Assembly (NCBI RefSeq): GCF_024298865.1
Contig: NZ_CP101163.1
Location: 62,001 to 126,000, forward strand
Source: Halorarius halobius
GTDB lineage: Archaea; Halobacteriota; Halobacteria; Halobacteriales; Haloarculaceae
Direction: 5' to 3'
DNA: 64,000 bases
A model generated the notes under the pieces. It did no database searches, was not told the origin of the DNA, and saw nothing but the letters and a program-made list of their open reading frames with translations. Both the position numbers and the translations under genes were made by a program. This document shows positions 34,324-45,300 of the stretch, piece after piece (the stretch's first letter is position 1; every line of letters starts with the position of its first letter).

Positions 34324-36963
34324 ATGAGTAGCGTCCCAGTAGCCTGGGTACTCGGAATAGCATCCGCTACCGGGCAAGTGCAACAGATCATTCAGACGAT
34401 CCAACGAGCGATTCAAGGCGGCCCGAACGCCCCGTCACCATTCATTCTTATCGGCGTCGCCGTCGGCGTCGCCCTCCTCCTCGGTCTTGGTATTCTTGCG
34501 TCACGCCGACTTGTCGGTTCGAGCCAACATCCATCTACAAACGCAACGAACGGCGCACCTGAGACGGAGGTCGACAGCGGCCGTCTGAATCGTCTTCTCT
34601 CTTGGCTTCCCGGTGGTTCTGGATCTATCCCTGGTGCCGGTACCTCCGCCCGAACAGATCCAGCCAACGTCAACCTCGAGAAAATCGACGACGAAACCTT
34701 CGACCGCGCCGTCAGCATCCTCGAACAGGAAGGCCGAGAGACGAGTCGGGCAAACATCCGTGAACAGGTTGCTCGCCTCATCGACTTTGAGGCCGCAGAC
34801 CCCGACGAATTCCGCCTTGGACTCATCCAAGACGCCGACAGCCAAGCCCAGATCGACCAAGCGAGCGTCGCCCCACCAAGTATCGTCCCCGAAGATCCAA
34901 CCACTCTCTACCGGAACGGCGAATTCGTCCGTATCCTCACTCCCGCAAGCGCTCCTGAGAGTGTCTTCGGTGGCTGGCTTATCAACCTCACCACGACCAA
35001 TCTTGATGTCCGCGTCAGCTATCATCACACTCCCCGCGACCCCACGACGATTCGTGGTGCCCTCCAGGACCGTCTCACTGAACTCCAGATCGCCCTTTCT
35101 CGGAAGGAGGAAAAGGGCGCGACAGACTATCACGAAGACCTCAACCGCCGGGAAGAACTCGATCGTCTCCTTCGTCGCCTCACCGAAGGGACGACTCGAC
35201 TCTACGACATCGGTATCTACATCGAAGTCGCTGGCAGTACCCGCGATGAACTCGAAGAGACCGCTCGGAAGGTCCAGCAACTCGTGGCTGACCGAGACGT
35301 CGAACTCGTTCCCCTTGAATTTCGCCAACTTGAATCCCAAGACGCGATCGCACCTGTCGTCTCCGACCCCATCCAGAACACGGACCTTATGGAACACGAC
35401 GCGGCGGCCACCCTCTTCGGCTTCGTCGAGCCCGCCATCGCTCACGAGGACGGTGTCCTCTATGGCTTCGATGAGACTGGAAACCCTGTCATCGTCGACC
35501 GATACAGCCTCTCCGGCTTCTCTAAAGTCATCACTGGGAAGATCGGGTCCGGAAAAACGTTCGCCGCGAAACTTTCTCTCTGGCGCCGTCTCCTCATCGA
35601 CCCTGAATTCACGGCTATTGCATTCGACCCCACCGGTGACGACTTTGTCGACTTCTTCGAGACCCTCGGTGGCGATGTCGTCACCTTCGGTGGCGACGTC
35701 ACCATCAACCCGCTCGAAATCCACCGCGGTACGGGTGAGGCTGAAGACCCCTACAAGGACAAACTCCGTTCCTTGACGGGGATGGTGCGGACGTTCTACG
35801 ATCAGAGCGGCGACAGCCTGAGCGCCGAACGTGCTGGTCTCATTCAGCAGGTCTTCCACCTTGCATACCTTATGTACGGTATCACTTCCGAACCCCGCAC
35901 TCACGAACGCGAAAACCCCACTATGGAAGACGTCCTCGACATCCTCAAGGCTCTTGCTGATGGTGAGGACCCACTTGAATTCGTCAGCTACCAAGGAGAC
36001 GCTACCGAACTTCACCGTGAGGAACGCGACGAGCTCGATGAACGCGTCGACGAAGTCACCTCCCGACTTCAGTCGAAGGACGATAGCAACCTCAAGTCCG
36101 AAGCTAACAGCCTCCTCCGCTCGCTCGAAGCCTTCCAGCCAGGTGGCGTCGCTGCGAACCTCTCTGGGAAGACGACCGTCGACCTCGAGGACGAGCGGCT
36201 CATCGTCTTCGATATGAGTGCCTTCCAGGATACCAATCAAGCCCCTCTCCTTCAACACGTTATGCTTGATTGGAGCTACCAGCGGGCTCGCGAGAACTCC
36301 CGCCGGATGGAGGTCATCTTCGAGGAGGTTCACTACCTGCTCAGTCAGAAATCTGCCCGCTCGCTCATCGGCCTGTTCACCCGCCATTCCCGACACTTCA
36401 ACGCTGGCTTGACGCTCATCTCCCAGACTGCAGAAGAATTCATGCAGGAGACCGACGATGTCCACTCACCACGCGCGATCTACGACCAGTGCGACATCAA
36501 GCAGCTGTTTTACCAGGAATCAATTTCAGACGAGGTGATCGACTACTACGACCTCTCCCCAGCTGATGTCGAGGCCATCCAGAGCTTTGCACGTGGACAG
36601 GAGTCCGAGTTCAGTGAATGTCTCCTGAGCGTCACCGGAATCGCGCGTCGACACCTCGAAATCCACGCGAGCGAGCTCACGGTTGATCTCCTTACTGAAC
36701 CTGAGACGGCCGCCGCAACCGCTCAGTTGGTTGAACAGCGTCGCCAACAGGCTGCCACCGCCCGCAGTGAACAGACTACCACCCAACCAGAGGAGAACGC
36801 CGAGACTGCCGGTGGTTTGGGCGAAGAAGCTGCTGAGAAGGAAACTACTGACTCCAGTACGACACCCAGCGAAACGAGTGAGCCACCAACTGACCCCATC
36901 ACAGACGGAAGTGGGGGCTCATCCTCCTCTGGGGACACTGCTGACGACACTAATTCCGAATAA
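34324..36963 (+). CDS. virB4: VirB4-type conjugation ATPase
   Basis: 879 residues from ATG 34324; upstream in-frame codons overlap the palindrome and lack haloarchaeal composition. A transmembrane helix (about 39-62) precedes the VirB4/CagE domain. Walker A GKIGSGKT (405-412) and Walker B MEVIFEEVH with E667/E668, then LISQTAEEF (arginine/Q motif region) complete the ATPase. A Gln/Ser/Thr-rich tail follows from about 810. VirB4 drives assembly of, and transport through, the secretion channel. A strong marker for conjugation. Confidence 0.9.
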   Translation: MSSVPVAWVLGIASATGQVQQIIQTIQRAIQGGPNAPSPFILIGVAVGVALLLGLGILASRRLVGSSQHPSTNATNGAPETEVDSGRLNRLLSWLPGGSGSIPGAGTSARTDPANVNLEKIDDETFDRAVSILEQEGRETSRANIREQVARLIDFEAADPDEFRLGLIQDADSQAQIDQASVAPPSIVPEDPTTLYRNGEFVRILTPASAPESVFGGWLINLTTTNLDVRVSYHHTPRDPTTIRGALQDRLTELQIALSRKEEKGATDYHEDLNRREELDRLLRRLTEGTTRLYDIGIYIEVAGSTRDELEETARKVQQLVADRDVELVPLEFRQLESQDAIAPVVSDPIQNTDLMEHDAAATLFGFVEPAIAHEDGVLYGFDETGNPVIVDRYSLSGFSKVITGKIGSGKTFAAKLSLWRRLLIDPEFTAIAFDPTGDDFVDFFETLGGDVVTFGGDVTINPLEIHRGTGEAEDPYKDKLRSLTGMVRTFYDQSGDSLSAERAGLIQQVFHLAYLMYGITSEPRTHERENPTMEDVLDILKALADGEDPLEFVSYQGDATELHREERDELDERVDEVTSRLQSKDDSNLKSEANSLLRSLEAFQPGGVAANLSGKTTVDLEDERLIVFDMSAFQDTNQAPLLQHVMLDWSYQRARENSRRMEVIFEEVHYLLSQKSARSLIGLFTRHSRHFNAGLTLISQTAEEFMQETDDVHSPRAIYDQCDIKQLFYQESISDEVIDYYDLSPADVEAIQSFARGQESEFSECLLSVTGIARRHLEIHASELTVDLLTEPETAAATAQLVEQRRQQAATARSEQTTTQPEENAETAGGLGEEAAEKETTDSSTTPSETSEPPTDPITDGSGGSSSSGDTADDTNSE

Positions 36964-37095
36964 TACCCTTCCCTTCTCTTCTCGCTCCGTCTACCTTGCC
37001 TCTCGTCATTTCACACCTTCCCTGTAGTCCACCAGTACAATCGGAGAGAGCGGGTTTTCGCCTGTACCCCCGGTGGAGTTAAGTGTTAGACCAGC

Positions 37096-37581
37096 ATGGT
37101 TCAAACTAACCGGGAGACAGATATGACCAGCGTACTCCTCGGTGTCCAGCTCGCAGCTTTTGCCATCGCGGATGCCCTCCCTGGTGGCCTACGCGGGCTT
37201 GGACTCCTCACGGCTGCCCGCGCACAGTTCGCGACCATAAAAGCCGACCTGATGGCTCAGGCCGCGCCGATTTGGACTCGGCAGATGAGTGTGATCTTGC
37301 AGGCAGACTGTCCAGATGGGACTGAGGTTAGCTCAAATGAAGTCATCCAGTCCATCCACAACATCAACGACTTCATCTTCCTCCTTGGATGGACGCTCGT
37401 GCCCGGAGGATTCGTCCTCGGAGGTATCCTCTACTTCTACGGCTGGAACCAGTCTTGGAAAAAGCGGGGCCTCCGGCTGATGGTTGGCGCGGTCGCGATC
37501 GCCGGCGTCATCCTTCTTTGGGGCGCTATCGCTAACCTCATCCAGTGGGCGACCGGCGGCACTTGTGCGCCCACCACGTAA
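37096..37581 (+). CDS. VirB2/TrbC-like small membrane protein
   Basis: 161 residues (ATG 37096; ATG 37123 is an alternative). A hydrophobic start is followed by two strong transmembrane segments (about 92-116 and 128-152) with a short basic loop between, the plan of VirB2-type pilins. Two Cys (about 75 and 157) could form a disulphide outside the cell. It follows virB4 in the same direction. Confidence 0.55.
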   Translation: MVQTNRETDMTSVLLGVQLAAFAIADALPGGLRGLGLLTAARAQFATIKADLMAQAAPIWTRQMSVILQADCPDGTEVSSNEVIQSIHNINDFIFLLGWTLVPGGFVLGGILYFYGWNQSWKKRGLRLMVGAVAIAGVILLWGAIANLIQWATGGTCAPTT

Positions 37582-37677
37582 CGGCGTTGAGTCGATTATT
37601 GGCGCTGGCAGACTGCCGCCTTGCCGTCCCCATCTTCTCGGCATCATCAGTAACTACAACCTGTGACCACGCTCTTG

Positions 37678-39126
37678 TTAAGGCGAGCTGTCACACCCCT
37701 GTCGCTCTCGGAGTACCGCAATCCTGTCCTCGACTGAGGGGTGCACTCGAAGGAACCACTCGATAACAAACGGAGCCCCCCATGGAAGGGACGACGTCTC
37801 CGTCTTTTTCGAACTCTCCCTCGCTCGGAGATCGGCAACCGACTGCAATGCGGTTATCGCGGTCTCACTTCCCACCCGTTGTCGTTCGTATTCGTCGGCA
37901 GCCAACTCAGCTCGGCGAACCCACCGTACGAGGCCGAACCGGAACCCGAACGCGAGAATGCCCATCACCACACCGAGTGTCTGCATCGATGGCGAAACAA
38001 CCGCGAGTATCCCACCGACACCACCGAAGAAAATCAATCCGGCCCCAGCAGCGAGGCGAAGATGTCCAAGAACGTGATGCCCGTGCTCGTGGTGGAGGAT
38101 TGCGCGGAGTGATTCTGGCGAAATACTGTCATCTTCGAGGAGGGTCTCGCCAACGAAGACCCGGCGAAAGGGCCAGATACCCGCCGCCATCGCCGTCGAA
38201 CGAAGCCCCACCGTGGCAACCCAAATCGACGTGTGGGGGTCAGCATCGATCTCCTCTGGTACGATCGCTGCGTATTCTTCAGGTGTGAGCGGCCGCGCCA
38301 TATTCAGAAACGGCAAGAGCGTGATTGCGAAGAACAGGTAGGTGAACGTGAGCGCCCAGGTCACCGGCATTCTGAGCTCAGATGGAATCGGCAGCGCCGT
38401 CCACGGTGCTACAACTAATATAAAGAGTCCACCAACGACCAACGCAACCCGGAGAGCGTGATCGTGGCGCGCCTCCGGCGTCTCAAGATGACTTGTCGTC
38501 TCCCTCCAAAACATCGAGATGAACGGCGCACCTGTCACCGCCAAACACCCGAAATAGCTCGCAAGGATGAGCATCGGAAAGAGTCCTTTGACGACGACAT
38601 TCGGTGAGGGCATCGGATATTCTGGCGTTAGTCTAACAAAGAACACCCAGACCAGAGTGGTGAATCCACCACTGACGATAGACCCCCCTAAGAACAGCAC
38701 GAAGAAGTTGTTCAAGTGATGTGGAAGCCAAGAGACCCACCGAAAGCCTTCGGACACTTCATATTCTTCCGAGGCGGTTTGATCCGTGTTTTCCGATGAT
38801 TCCGTCGACGCCGATGCCTCTTCGCGGTTCAACCTATACTCATCGTAACGGTTTACCGCAGCACCGATCTGCCAGCCAAGTGCCACTGCGATAAGCATCG
38901 GGACCGTCACCCCGACGAAGAGCAGCGCCGTCGCCGATGTAACCCCAAACACGAATCTGACCAGAACATAACTGAAGCCCGCCACTATAGGGGCAGTAAG
39001 AAATACACCCAACCCCCACCAGACCAACGTATCGACCGGCGAAGGTAGCCACGCAAGCGACGAACGAGCCTCGGATAGGACTCGTCGCCACCGTGGACAG
39101 GGGCTTGAGTCGCCATTCGAGGGCAT
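37678..39126 (-). CDS. M48-family membrane metalloprotease (HtpX-like)
   Basis: 482 residues. HEHGH (346-350) is the HExxH zinc site; ELAADEYE further on supplies the third ligand. At least six hydrophobic segments (about 33-60, 65-88, 140-165, 180-200, 225-275, 365-395) make it an integral membrane protease like HtpX, which degrades misfolded membrane proteins. On the opposite strand inside the conjugation cluster; it may process secreted or membrane proteins of the mating apparatus, or be unrelated cargo. Confidence 0.9.
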   Translation of the reverse strand: MPSNGDSSPCPRWRRVLSEARSSLAWLPSPVDTLVWWGLGVFLTAPIVAGFSYVLVRFVFGVTSATALLFVGVTVPMLIAVALGWQIGAAVNRYDEYRLNREEASASTESSENTDQTASEEYEVSEGFRWVSWLPHHLNNFFVLFLGGSIVSGGFTTLVWVFFVRLTPEYPMPSPNVVVKGLFPMLILASYFGCLAVTGAPFISMFWRETTSHLETPEARHDHALRVALVVGGLFILVVAPWTALPIPSELRMPVTWALTFTYLFFAITLLPFLNMARPLTPEEYAAIVPEEIDADPHTSIWVATVGLRSTAMAAGIWPFRRVFVGETLLEDDSISPESLRAILHHEHGHHVLGHLRLAAGAGLIFFGGVGGILAVVSPSMQTLGVVMGILAFGFRFGLVRWVRRAELAADEYERQRVGSETAITALQSVADLRARESSKKTETSSLPWGAPFVIEWFLRVHPSVEDRIAVLRERQGCDSSP

Positions 39127-39319
39127 CTTTTACCGTAGATCATGCTATCTGAACCCAAAAATTGTCCGGGGGAACTCCAGTCCCTCGACCCACTGGCTAT
39201 GAAAACGATTGCTTAGGAGACATCAGCGCATCGACTGAGCGAGCAATCGACCGGCCCCAAACTCCCGAATAGTATTTTACGCTGAGCAGATGAAATATCT
39301 GTAGAGGTCACTACTGGCT

Positions 39320-42300
39320 ATGCCGACGCTCCCAGCCTTCACTCGAGCTTGGCTCTCGCCGGCCCCGCTCACCGATGACCATACCCAGTCGCCGCCCGAT
39401 GCAAGGACAGATCGTACTTCGCATTCGTCGCGGTCGGTAGAGCCGACCCAGACGTCTCGATCCACTCGCTTAGGCCGCCCGAGGAATCGCCGTCCCCTGT
39501 ACGGTGTTCTGTTGACCCTGAGCGTCATCGGTATCCTACTCACGGCGGCCACTGGCCCAGCTCTCGCAGCACACCCCGCTGACTCCACGAGTACCACAGA
39601 GAGCCAGGACCTCTCTTCTACTTCGCTGCAATCCACGAATACAACCTCGCCGTGCCAAACTCAGAACAATAACTCGTACGGATGGACGGAACACTACGCG
39701 TGTATCCAAGTTCATCTCTACCAGCAGGATCAGGATCTCTCGATCTTCCCAGAAGACGCAACACAGGCCCGGGAAGCTGCGAAGAACGGAGAGTCGGCTG
39801 AAACCATCGAGGATTGGCTCTTCCGATACTATCGTACGGAGCAATACCCCGACTGGTGGATGCCGTCAGAGGAACAGATTGAGCAAACCCCGAAGCTCAA
39901 GCTCTACCCACTCACGAACGAAACAGTTCACGAGTACGAGACCACTCAATCTCTCTCCGTGTTTCCGGAGGAAGCTCGCGCCGTCCGATTCGCGGCAACT
40001 CATAACGCAACGGTGAACGAACTCCGGATGGCCCTCCTCAACTACTACGCCGTTCAGTGGGATCAGGGCTGGCGCCCGGACTCAGAATCATCCACGACCA
40101 CCACAACCAACACAACTGCAGGAGGCGGCTCAAACGGAGGAGACTCGGAGGCTACGGCCAAGCCGAGTTCAAGCCCCGCTTGGTATGCTCCGTATCTTAG
40201 TGGGATCGTCGACGCCGTAAATCAATTTCGTGGATGGATGAGTGGAGTGCAGGAGTTCATCGGTGGGCTCCTCATTTGGAGCTTCAAGAATCCCATTATC
40301 GCAGGGATTGTCATCTTCACGTCTCTCGTCGTGTTCCTCCTTCTCGGAGTCGCACGGCGGATGCGGCGGACGTGGACGGCGATGCTTGCGGTCTGGTCTC
40401 GATTCGTCCGCGCGATCGTCTGGGTGGCCGACACTATTGGCATCGGAACGATCCGGCGAACACAAATCAAATTCTTCCGATTCCGTCGCACCCTCAACGT
40501 CTATGCTCACGCGTTCGCAGCGATGACTGGCTGGGCAATCCGCGAAGGGTTTCACCGTGTCGACCGTACGATCACAGACTACGTCACCGACGAAGACTCC
40601 AGCACGTGGTCGTATATCGCACCACCCGCTCACGCACGCGCCAGTAGCGCAGCTGATGCCGCCGTCTCGGAGACAACGTATGCGAAGAGCAAGCGCCTCC
40701 TTGATCCTCTCGATGCACCAGCCGTGTACGAACTCGATGAGGATGAACCACCGCGACCAGGAGACGACCTCTGGTACCGCATTACGGCCTCCGATCAACC
40801 GGCCTCACCGGAGACAATCACTAAACAGATCGAAGGTCTACCCAATCTCACTGACGGGCTGGAAGTCATCATCCGATCGGCACCTCATGACCCCGAGATC
40901 GGAGGAGAAGAAAGCGAGCTTCAAACTACTGAAGGCGATGGCACCCGACTCGCAATCGAGGTTCTAATCCACTTCATCGAGGACGGCCAGACGAGCACGC
41001 TCGACCGGACGAAGCACAACTGGGTACGACAAGCCTTCGGTGGTCCCGACTACGACGTCACGCCCGTCTCGACGACGCTCCAGCGACTCCTCCGCGCCCG
41101 GCCGTACCGGCGGTGCAAGCATCTTCTCGGGAATGATGCGCCCCCATCAGCGACGTTCCCTTGGAGTAACGCGCAATCATCGGACGCCGCGACAGACGGT
41201 GGGCGGACTATCGGCGAGGACACGCCCACACCGAGCGAACGCGCAGCTGCAGCCGAGGCGATTCCTCAACGGTACTTCCGAGAGCATCTTGAGGATCAGT
41301 TCACTGCGGTCTGCCCGGAAGCGCCCGTGAGCTATCCACTCGGCTCCCGAGGAACCCGCCGCTGGGACTTCCTCCAGCGACTCAACGTCTTCGACGAAAC
41401 CGCTGCCGAAGAAGCCCCTCCGATGGAAGCCGCTCTCGATGCCCTCCTTGAGACCGACGAACCCGCACTTCTCCGTGCCCGAATTACATCCGTAGGCGAC
41501 CTTAGTGATCTCATTCGGCAGAAACTCGACGTCATCGAGGGTGAGGAAAGTACCCAGTTCGACAAACGAACGAATCGCCGTGGGCGTAGCCGTGCGACAC
41601 CAAGCTCAGGAGAGAATACCACCGAGGAAGACCGGGCTGCTGCTCGAGAACGAGAGAGTAGTCGGGTCCGTGGGGAAGTCGCGAGCGCGGAAGGGACACG
41701 GAACGAAGAACTCCAGAATAAGGGTGTAACTCGGAGTTTCAAAGTCACGATGGATGTCTTCACCCAACCCACACCCTTCTTGAACGATGCTCTCGAAGAG
41801 ACTGCTGGAGGGTCAGTTGAACCCTCCTCAGAGGCCCACCCCGTCCCCTCCCCCCTCTTCCATTCAGATGGGGACTCCACCTCTGCCTCGACAAATACGG
41901 CGAGTGACGGGGGCGTCTTCACCGAAGAACAGCCCGACCTCAACGAGATAGACAGTACTGCCGATCTATCTGGCTCCGACGCCGACATTGAGACCTTAGC
42001 GAGTCGTGGTGACACTCTTCGAGTGACTCCCGAGACGCTTGCCGAAGCCGCAGCCAGCCAGCGGACTACGGCTCGCGACGACGCCTGGCGGCTCGCAAAA
42101 ACGTGGGCGACTGCTGCTGACGGCGAGTTCAACAAGCTCACTGAACCACCAGAGAACAGCCGCCTCGCAAAGTGGGCACGGCAGTTTGGATGGCGGAGAC
42201 ATACGCTCGGACAGCTCCGTGACTCGTACCGTTTCCACCGCGCTCAGGAGTATGCTGGTAGGGCACCCACATTCGGCCTACACTACTCTCTCCGTCGCCG

Positions 42301-45300
42301 CTGGCCGATCGTCCTCGCCGCCGCCGACGAACTCCCTTCGTTCACAGCACTCCCGAGTACCAGCGCTGTCTCGGACGACCTCGCAGCCCATATGGAACGC
42401 CAACTCTCCCACACAGCCCCACTCTCTGAACTCTCTCCTGCCGAGGACAACGAAATCATCGGTACGGACATTGACGGGGCCACGCTCGGCTATGCGTTCG
42501 ATCGTCTCCACACTCGCGACCTCGCTCGTCCCGTCAAACATCGCACGGACTATATGGACCGGTCGATCCTCCACCAAGGGCTCCCCGGCTCCGGGAAGTC
42601 TGTCGACCAAGCTCACGAGATCGTCGAGCGTCGGAAGGCCACGAACGGCCCCATCATCATCTACGCCGGCCCTGGCGCAAACGTCGGTGAACTCGCTGTG
42701 CGCGGTCTCTTGGATGAATTCGGCGAAGACTGGGTGCGCGAGCACGTCCACTGGTTCGATATGCCCGAGGTCCTCCCCGGACTAACGGTCTTCGACACAC
42801 GACCCGCCCAACAGGCTGACGACGCCCACGGCAACCCCGAGGCCGCAGAGAGCGTCGCGACCGAAAACATCTCTCCCCAGCGCCCTGATATCGCTTCCAA
42901 CGACACCAGGTGGGAGACACACGGCTCACAGGTTATGCAGACTGTCCGGAAGATAGCCGAACTTCTGATGGGTGAGAGCGACTTCCAGAACGCCCGCGTG
43001 TCCCGTGATGTCCTTCGAGCCCTTGGAACAGCCGGTTTCTCACCGCACACATACCCGACAGGCGTCGACGGCACGCCTGCGTACCAGCGGAACGGTAGCG
43101 ACACCAGCAGTAACACACTCCCAACTGCTGACGACCTCGTGAGCGGCGAAAGTCACTCCAATGATGGAAATGAGGACGATTCAAGATCGCGCCAACCGAC
43201 TGTGATGCCGTTCCGCTGGGGATACGACGCCAGCCCGTACGTCTACCCTCTCTGGCAGCTCCAAGAGCAGACCCAGCAGGTCACCGAACTGACGAGGTTG
43301 ATGGACCCGGACATCCCGATCAACCCCAAGGAAATACTGCCTGATCCGGGCTCGCACGCAATCAAGCGGAATATGGAGACGCCGTTTAACAACCAACAGC
43401 ACACCGCCCAGCAGATCCTCGGCGGTGTCACTAACCGTCTGAACGCGCTTACGACGGACGCCCGTCTCGCACCCCTCTTCAATAACACGACCCGGCGGTT
43501 CTCCTTCGCCGACTTCCTTTCTGGCGACCGCCAGAACGACGTCCTCGTTTTCGACGTCGAGGACCTTGACCCGGATGCCCAGCGTGACTTCGTCCTTACA
43601 CACGAACTCCTAATGCAGTACGAACTCGAACTCTACAAGTCCTTCCTCAAAGAGGAGGCAACTGCGGACGATTACTACGTCAGCGTCTTCATCGACGAGG
43701 CCGGCCGCCTCGTCGAGCCGGATGACCTTGCAAAGATGATCGCCGTCGCCCGCAACCACTCTGTCTCCCTCTCACTTGCCGTCCAGACGCCCGACCAGCT
43801 CTTCGACGCCGACACCGACAACAGTGTTGGTGACGACCCGACGTACGCCGAGATCATCGGTAATATTCAGACGACCGTCGTGCGTGCCGGTGAAATCACG
43901 CGTCAGCAGGCAAAGGCGCTTTGTCCGGCCGACCTCGAGGTCGAGGACTTCATGGATCACGTCCGCGATCTCCCCGTCGACCACCGGCTCGTCCAGTATC
44001 CGACACCTTCCGAAGGAACACGGTCTCAGACCATCGAAATCGCCCGCATTCCCCTTCCGAACTGGCATCAGGATGCCGAGGAAGCCCCCGAAGGATACGA
44101 TTCTCGCGAAGATTTCGAGGAGGCCTTCCGAGAGGTTCGCGCCGATGTCATCGACCAGACGAACGAAGAGTACGGAATCCCCGACGACGAGTCAGAATCG
44201 GCTGTCCGTAACCGGGCGATTCTCAACATCCCCGAACTCGCCCACCATCTCACAATAGACGACCCACTCCTCCCGGTTGTCCTCGCGTGGGCGACTTGGA
44301 TAGTCGCTCGTGACCCACCCAACGGGCCCGGTGAAGAAACTCTGCACAGCGTCTCCAACACCGACAGCAAGCTCCCTGACCTCGAAGACCCAGTTGAACC
44401 AAATAATGATTCGACGATAGAGGACTCCCCGGCTGAGGAAGTCAGCGCGATAGATGTCCTATCGGACGATGCAGGACCCGATGAATACACAGCTGAATCG
44501 GTATCTACCAGTCGCGAGAACGATTCTCCATCCACTACGAGCGAGCAGCCAGATACGCTGTTCGACTCAGGTGGGTGGGCTCGCGACCAGTGGGATGAGG
44601 CGAAGACCGAGCTCACCCAATCCAATACCGAGCGCCAGACTCCTCCCTCGGCCGCTGAGAGCTCAGGCCCTGCGTCCAGTCTTCATCACGTCCTGAAGGG
44701 CAGTATGACGACTGACGAGTGGGAGGAGCTTACCGACCTCCTCGAGAAGGGGAAGTCGCTTTCCCCAGAAGAATGGGCGATTCACACCGACCTCCCGACG
44801 TACCGGAAAGACGAGGAATCCATCCAAGCCCGTGCGCTCAACAGCCGTGTCGCGACTCTCCTCAACCAAGGTATCCTCACCGAGGATGAAGTGGCCCGGA
44901 TTCAGGAACTCATCGATCTCGCACGGGATACCGGGAACTGGCCACCGACTGCGGTTCGTGATCGTCTCGACACGGAGTCCGAAACTGCGCCAGCAGACAA
45001 ATCGTCTCCCGAACAGCAAAGCGCAACTGTGGATAACGAGAGTGTGTCCGCGGCGATCGAACGCCGCCGGACCAGTGAGAGAAATTCTGTTGGGATCGAC
45101 CCGTTCGATGGGGAGGAACCACGACCCGGAACGTACCGCTGGGTGCGCCTTGACGAGATGTACCGCCGGCTTCGCCTCGAAGTCGAGAAAGTCCTCGCCA
45201 CAGAGGGCCTCAACGAGGGAGAACGTAATCGTCGCCGCGATGCCCTCCCCTCGCTCAAGGCGTGCGCCGATGAGATCGAGGCGTTAGGCACCATTATGAC

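Noticed and set aside
34501..36465. 654-codon minus-strand frame
   Set aside because: It lies opposite virB4 and reflects codon bias; virB4 has clear ATPase motifs.
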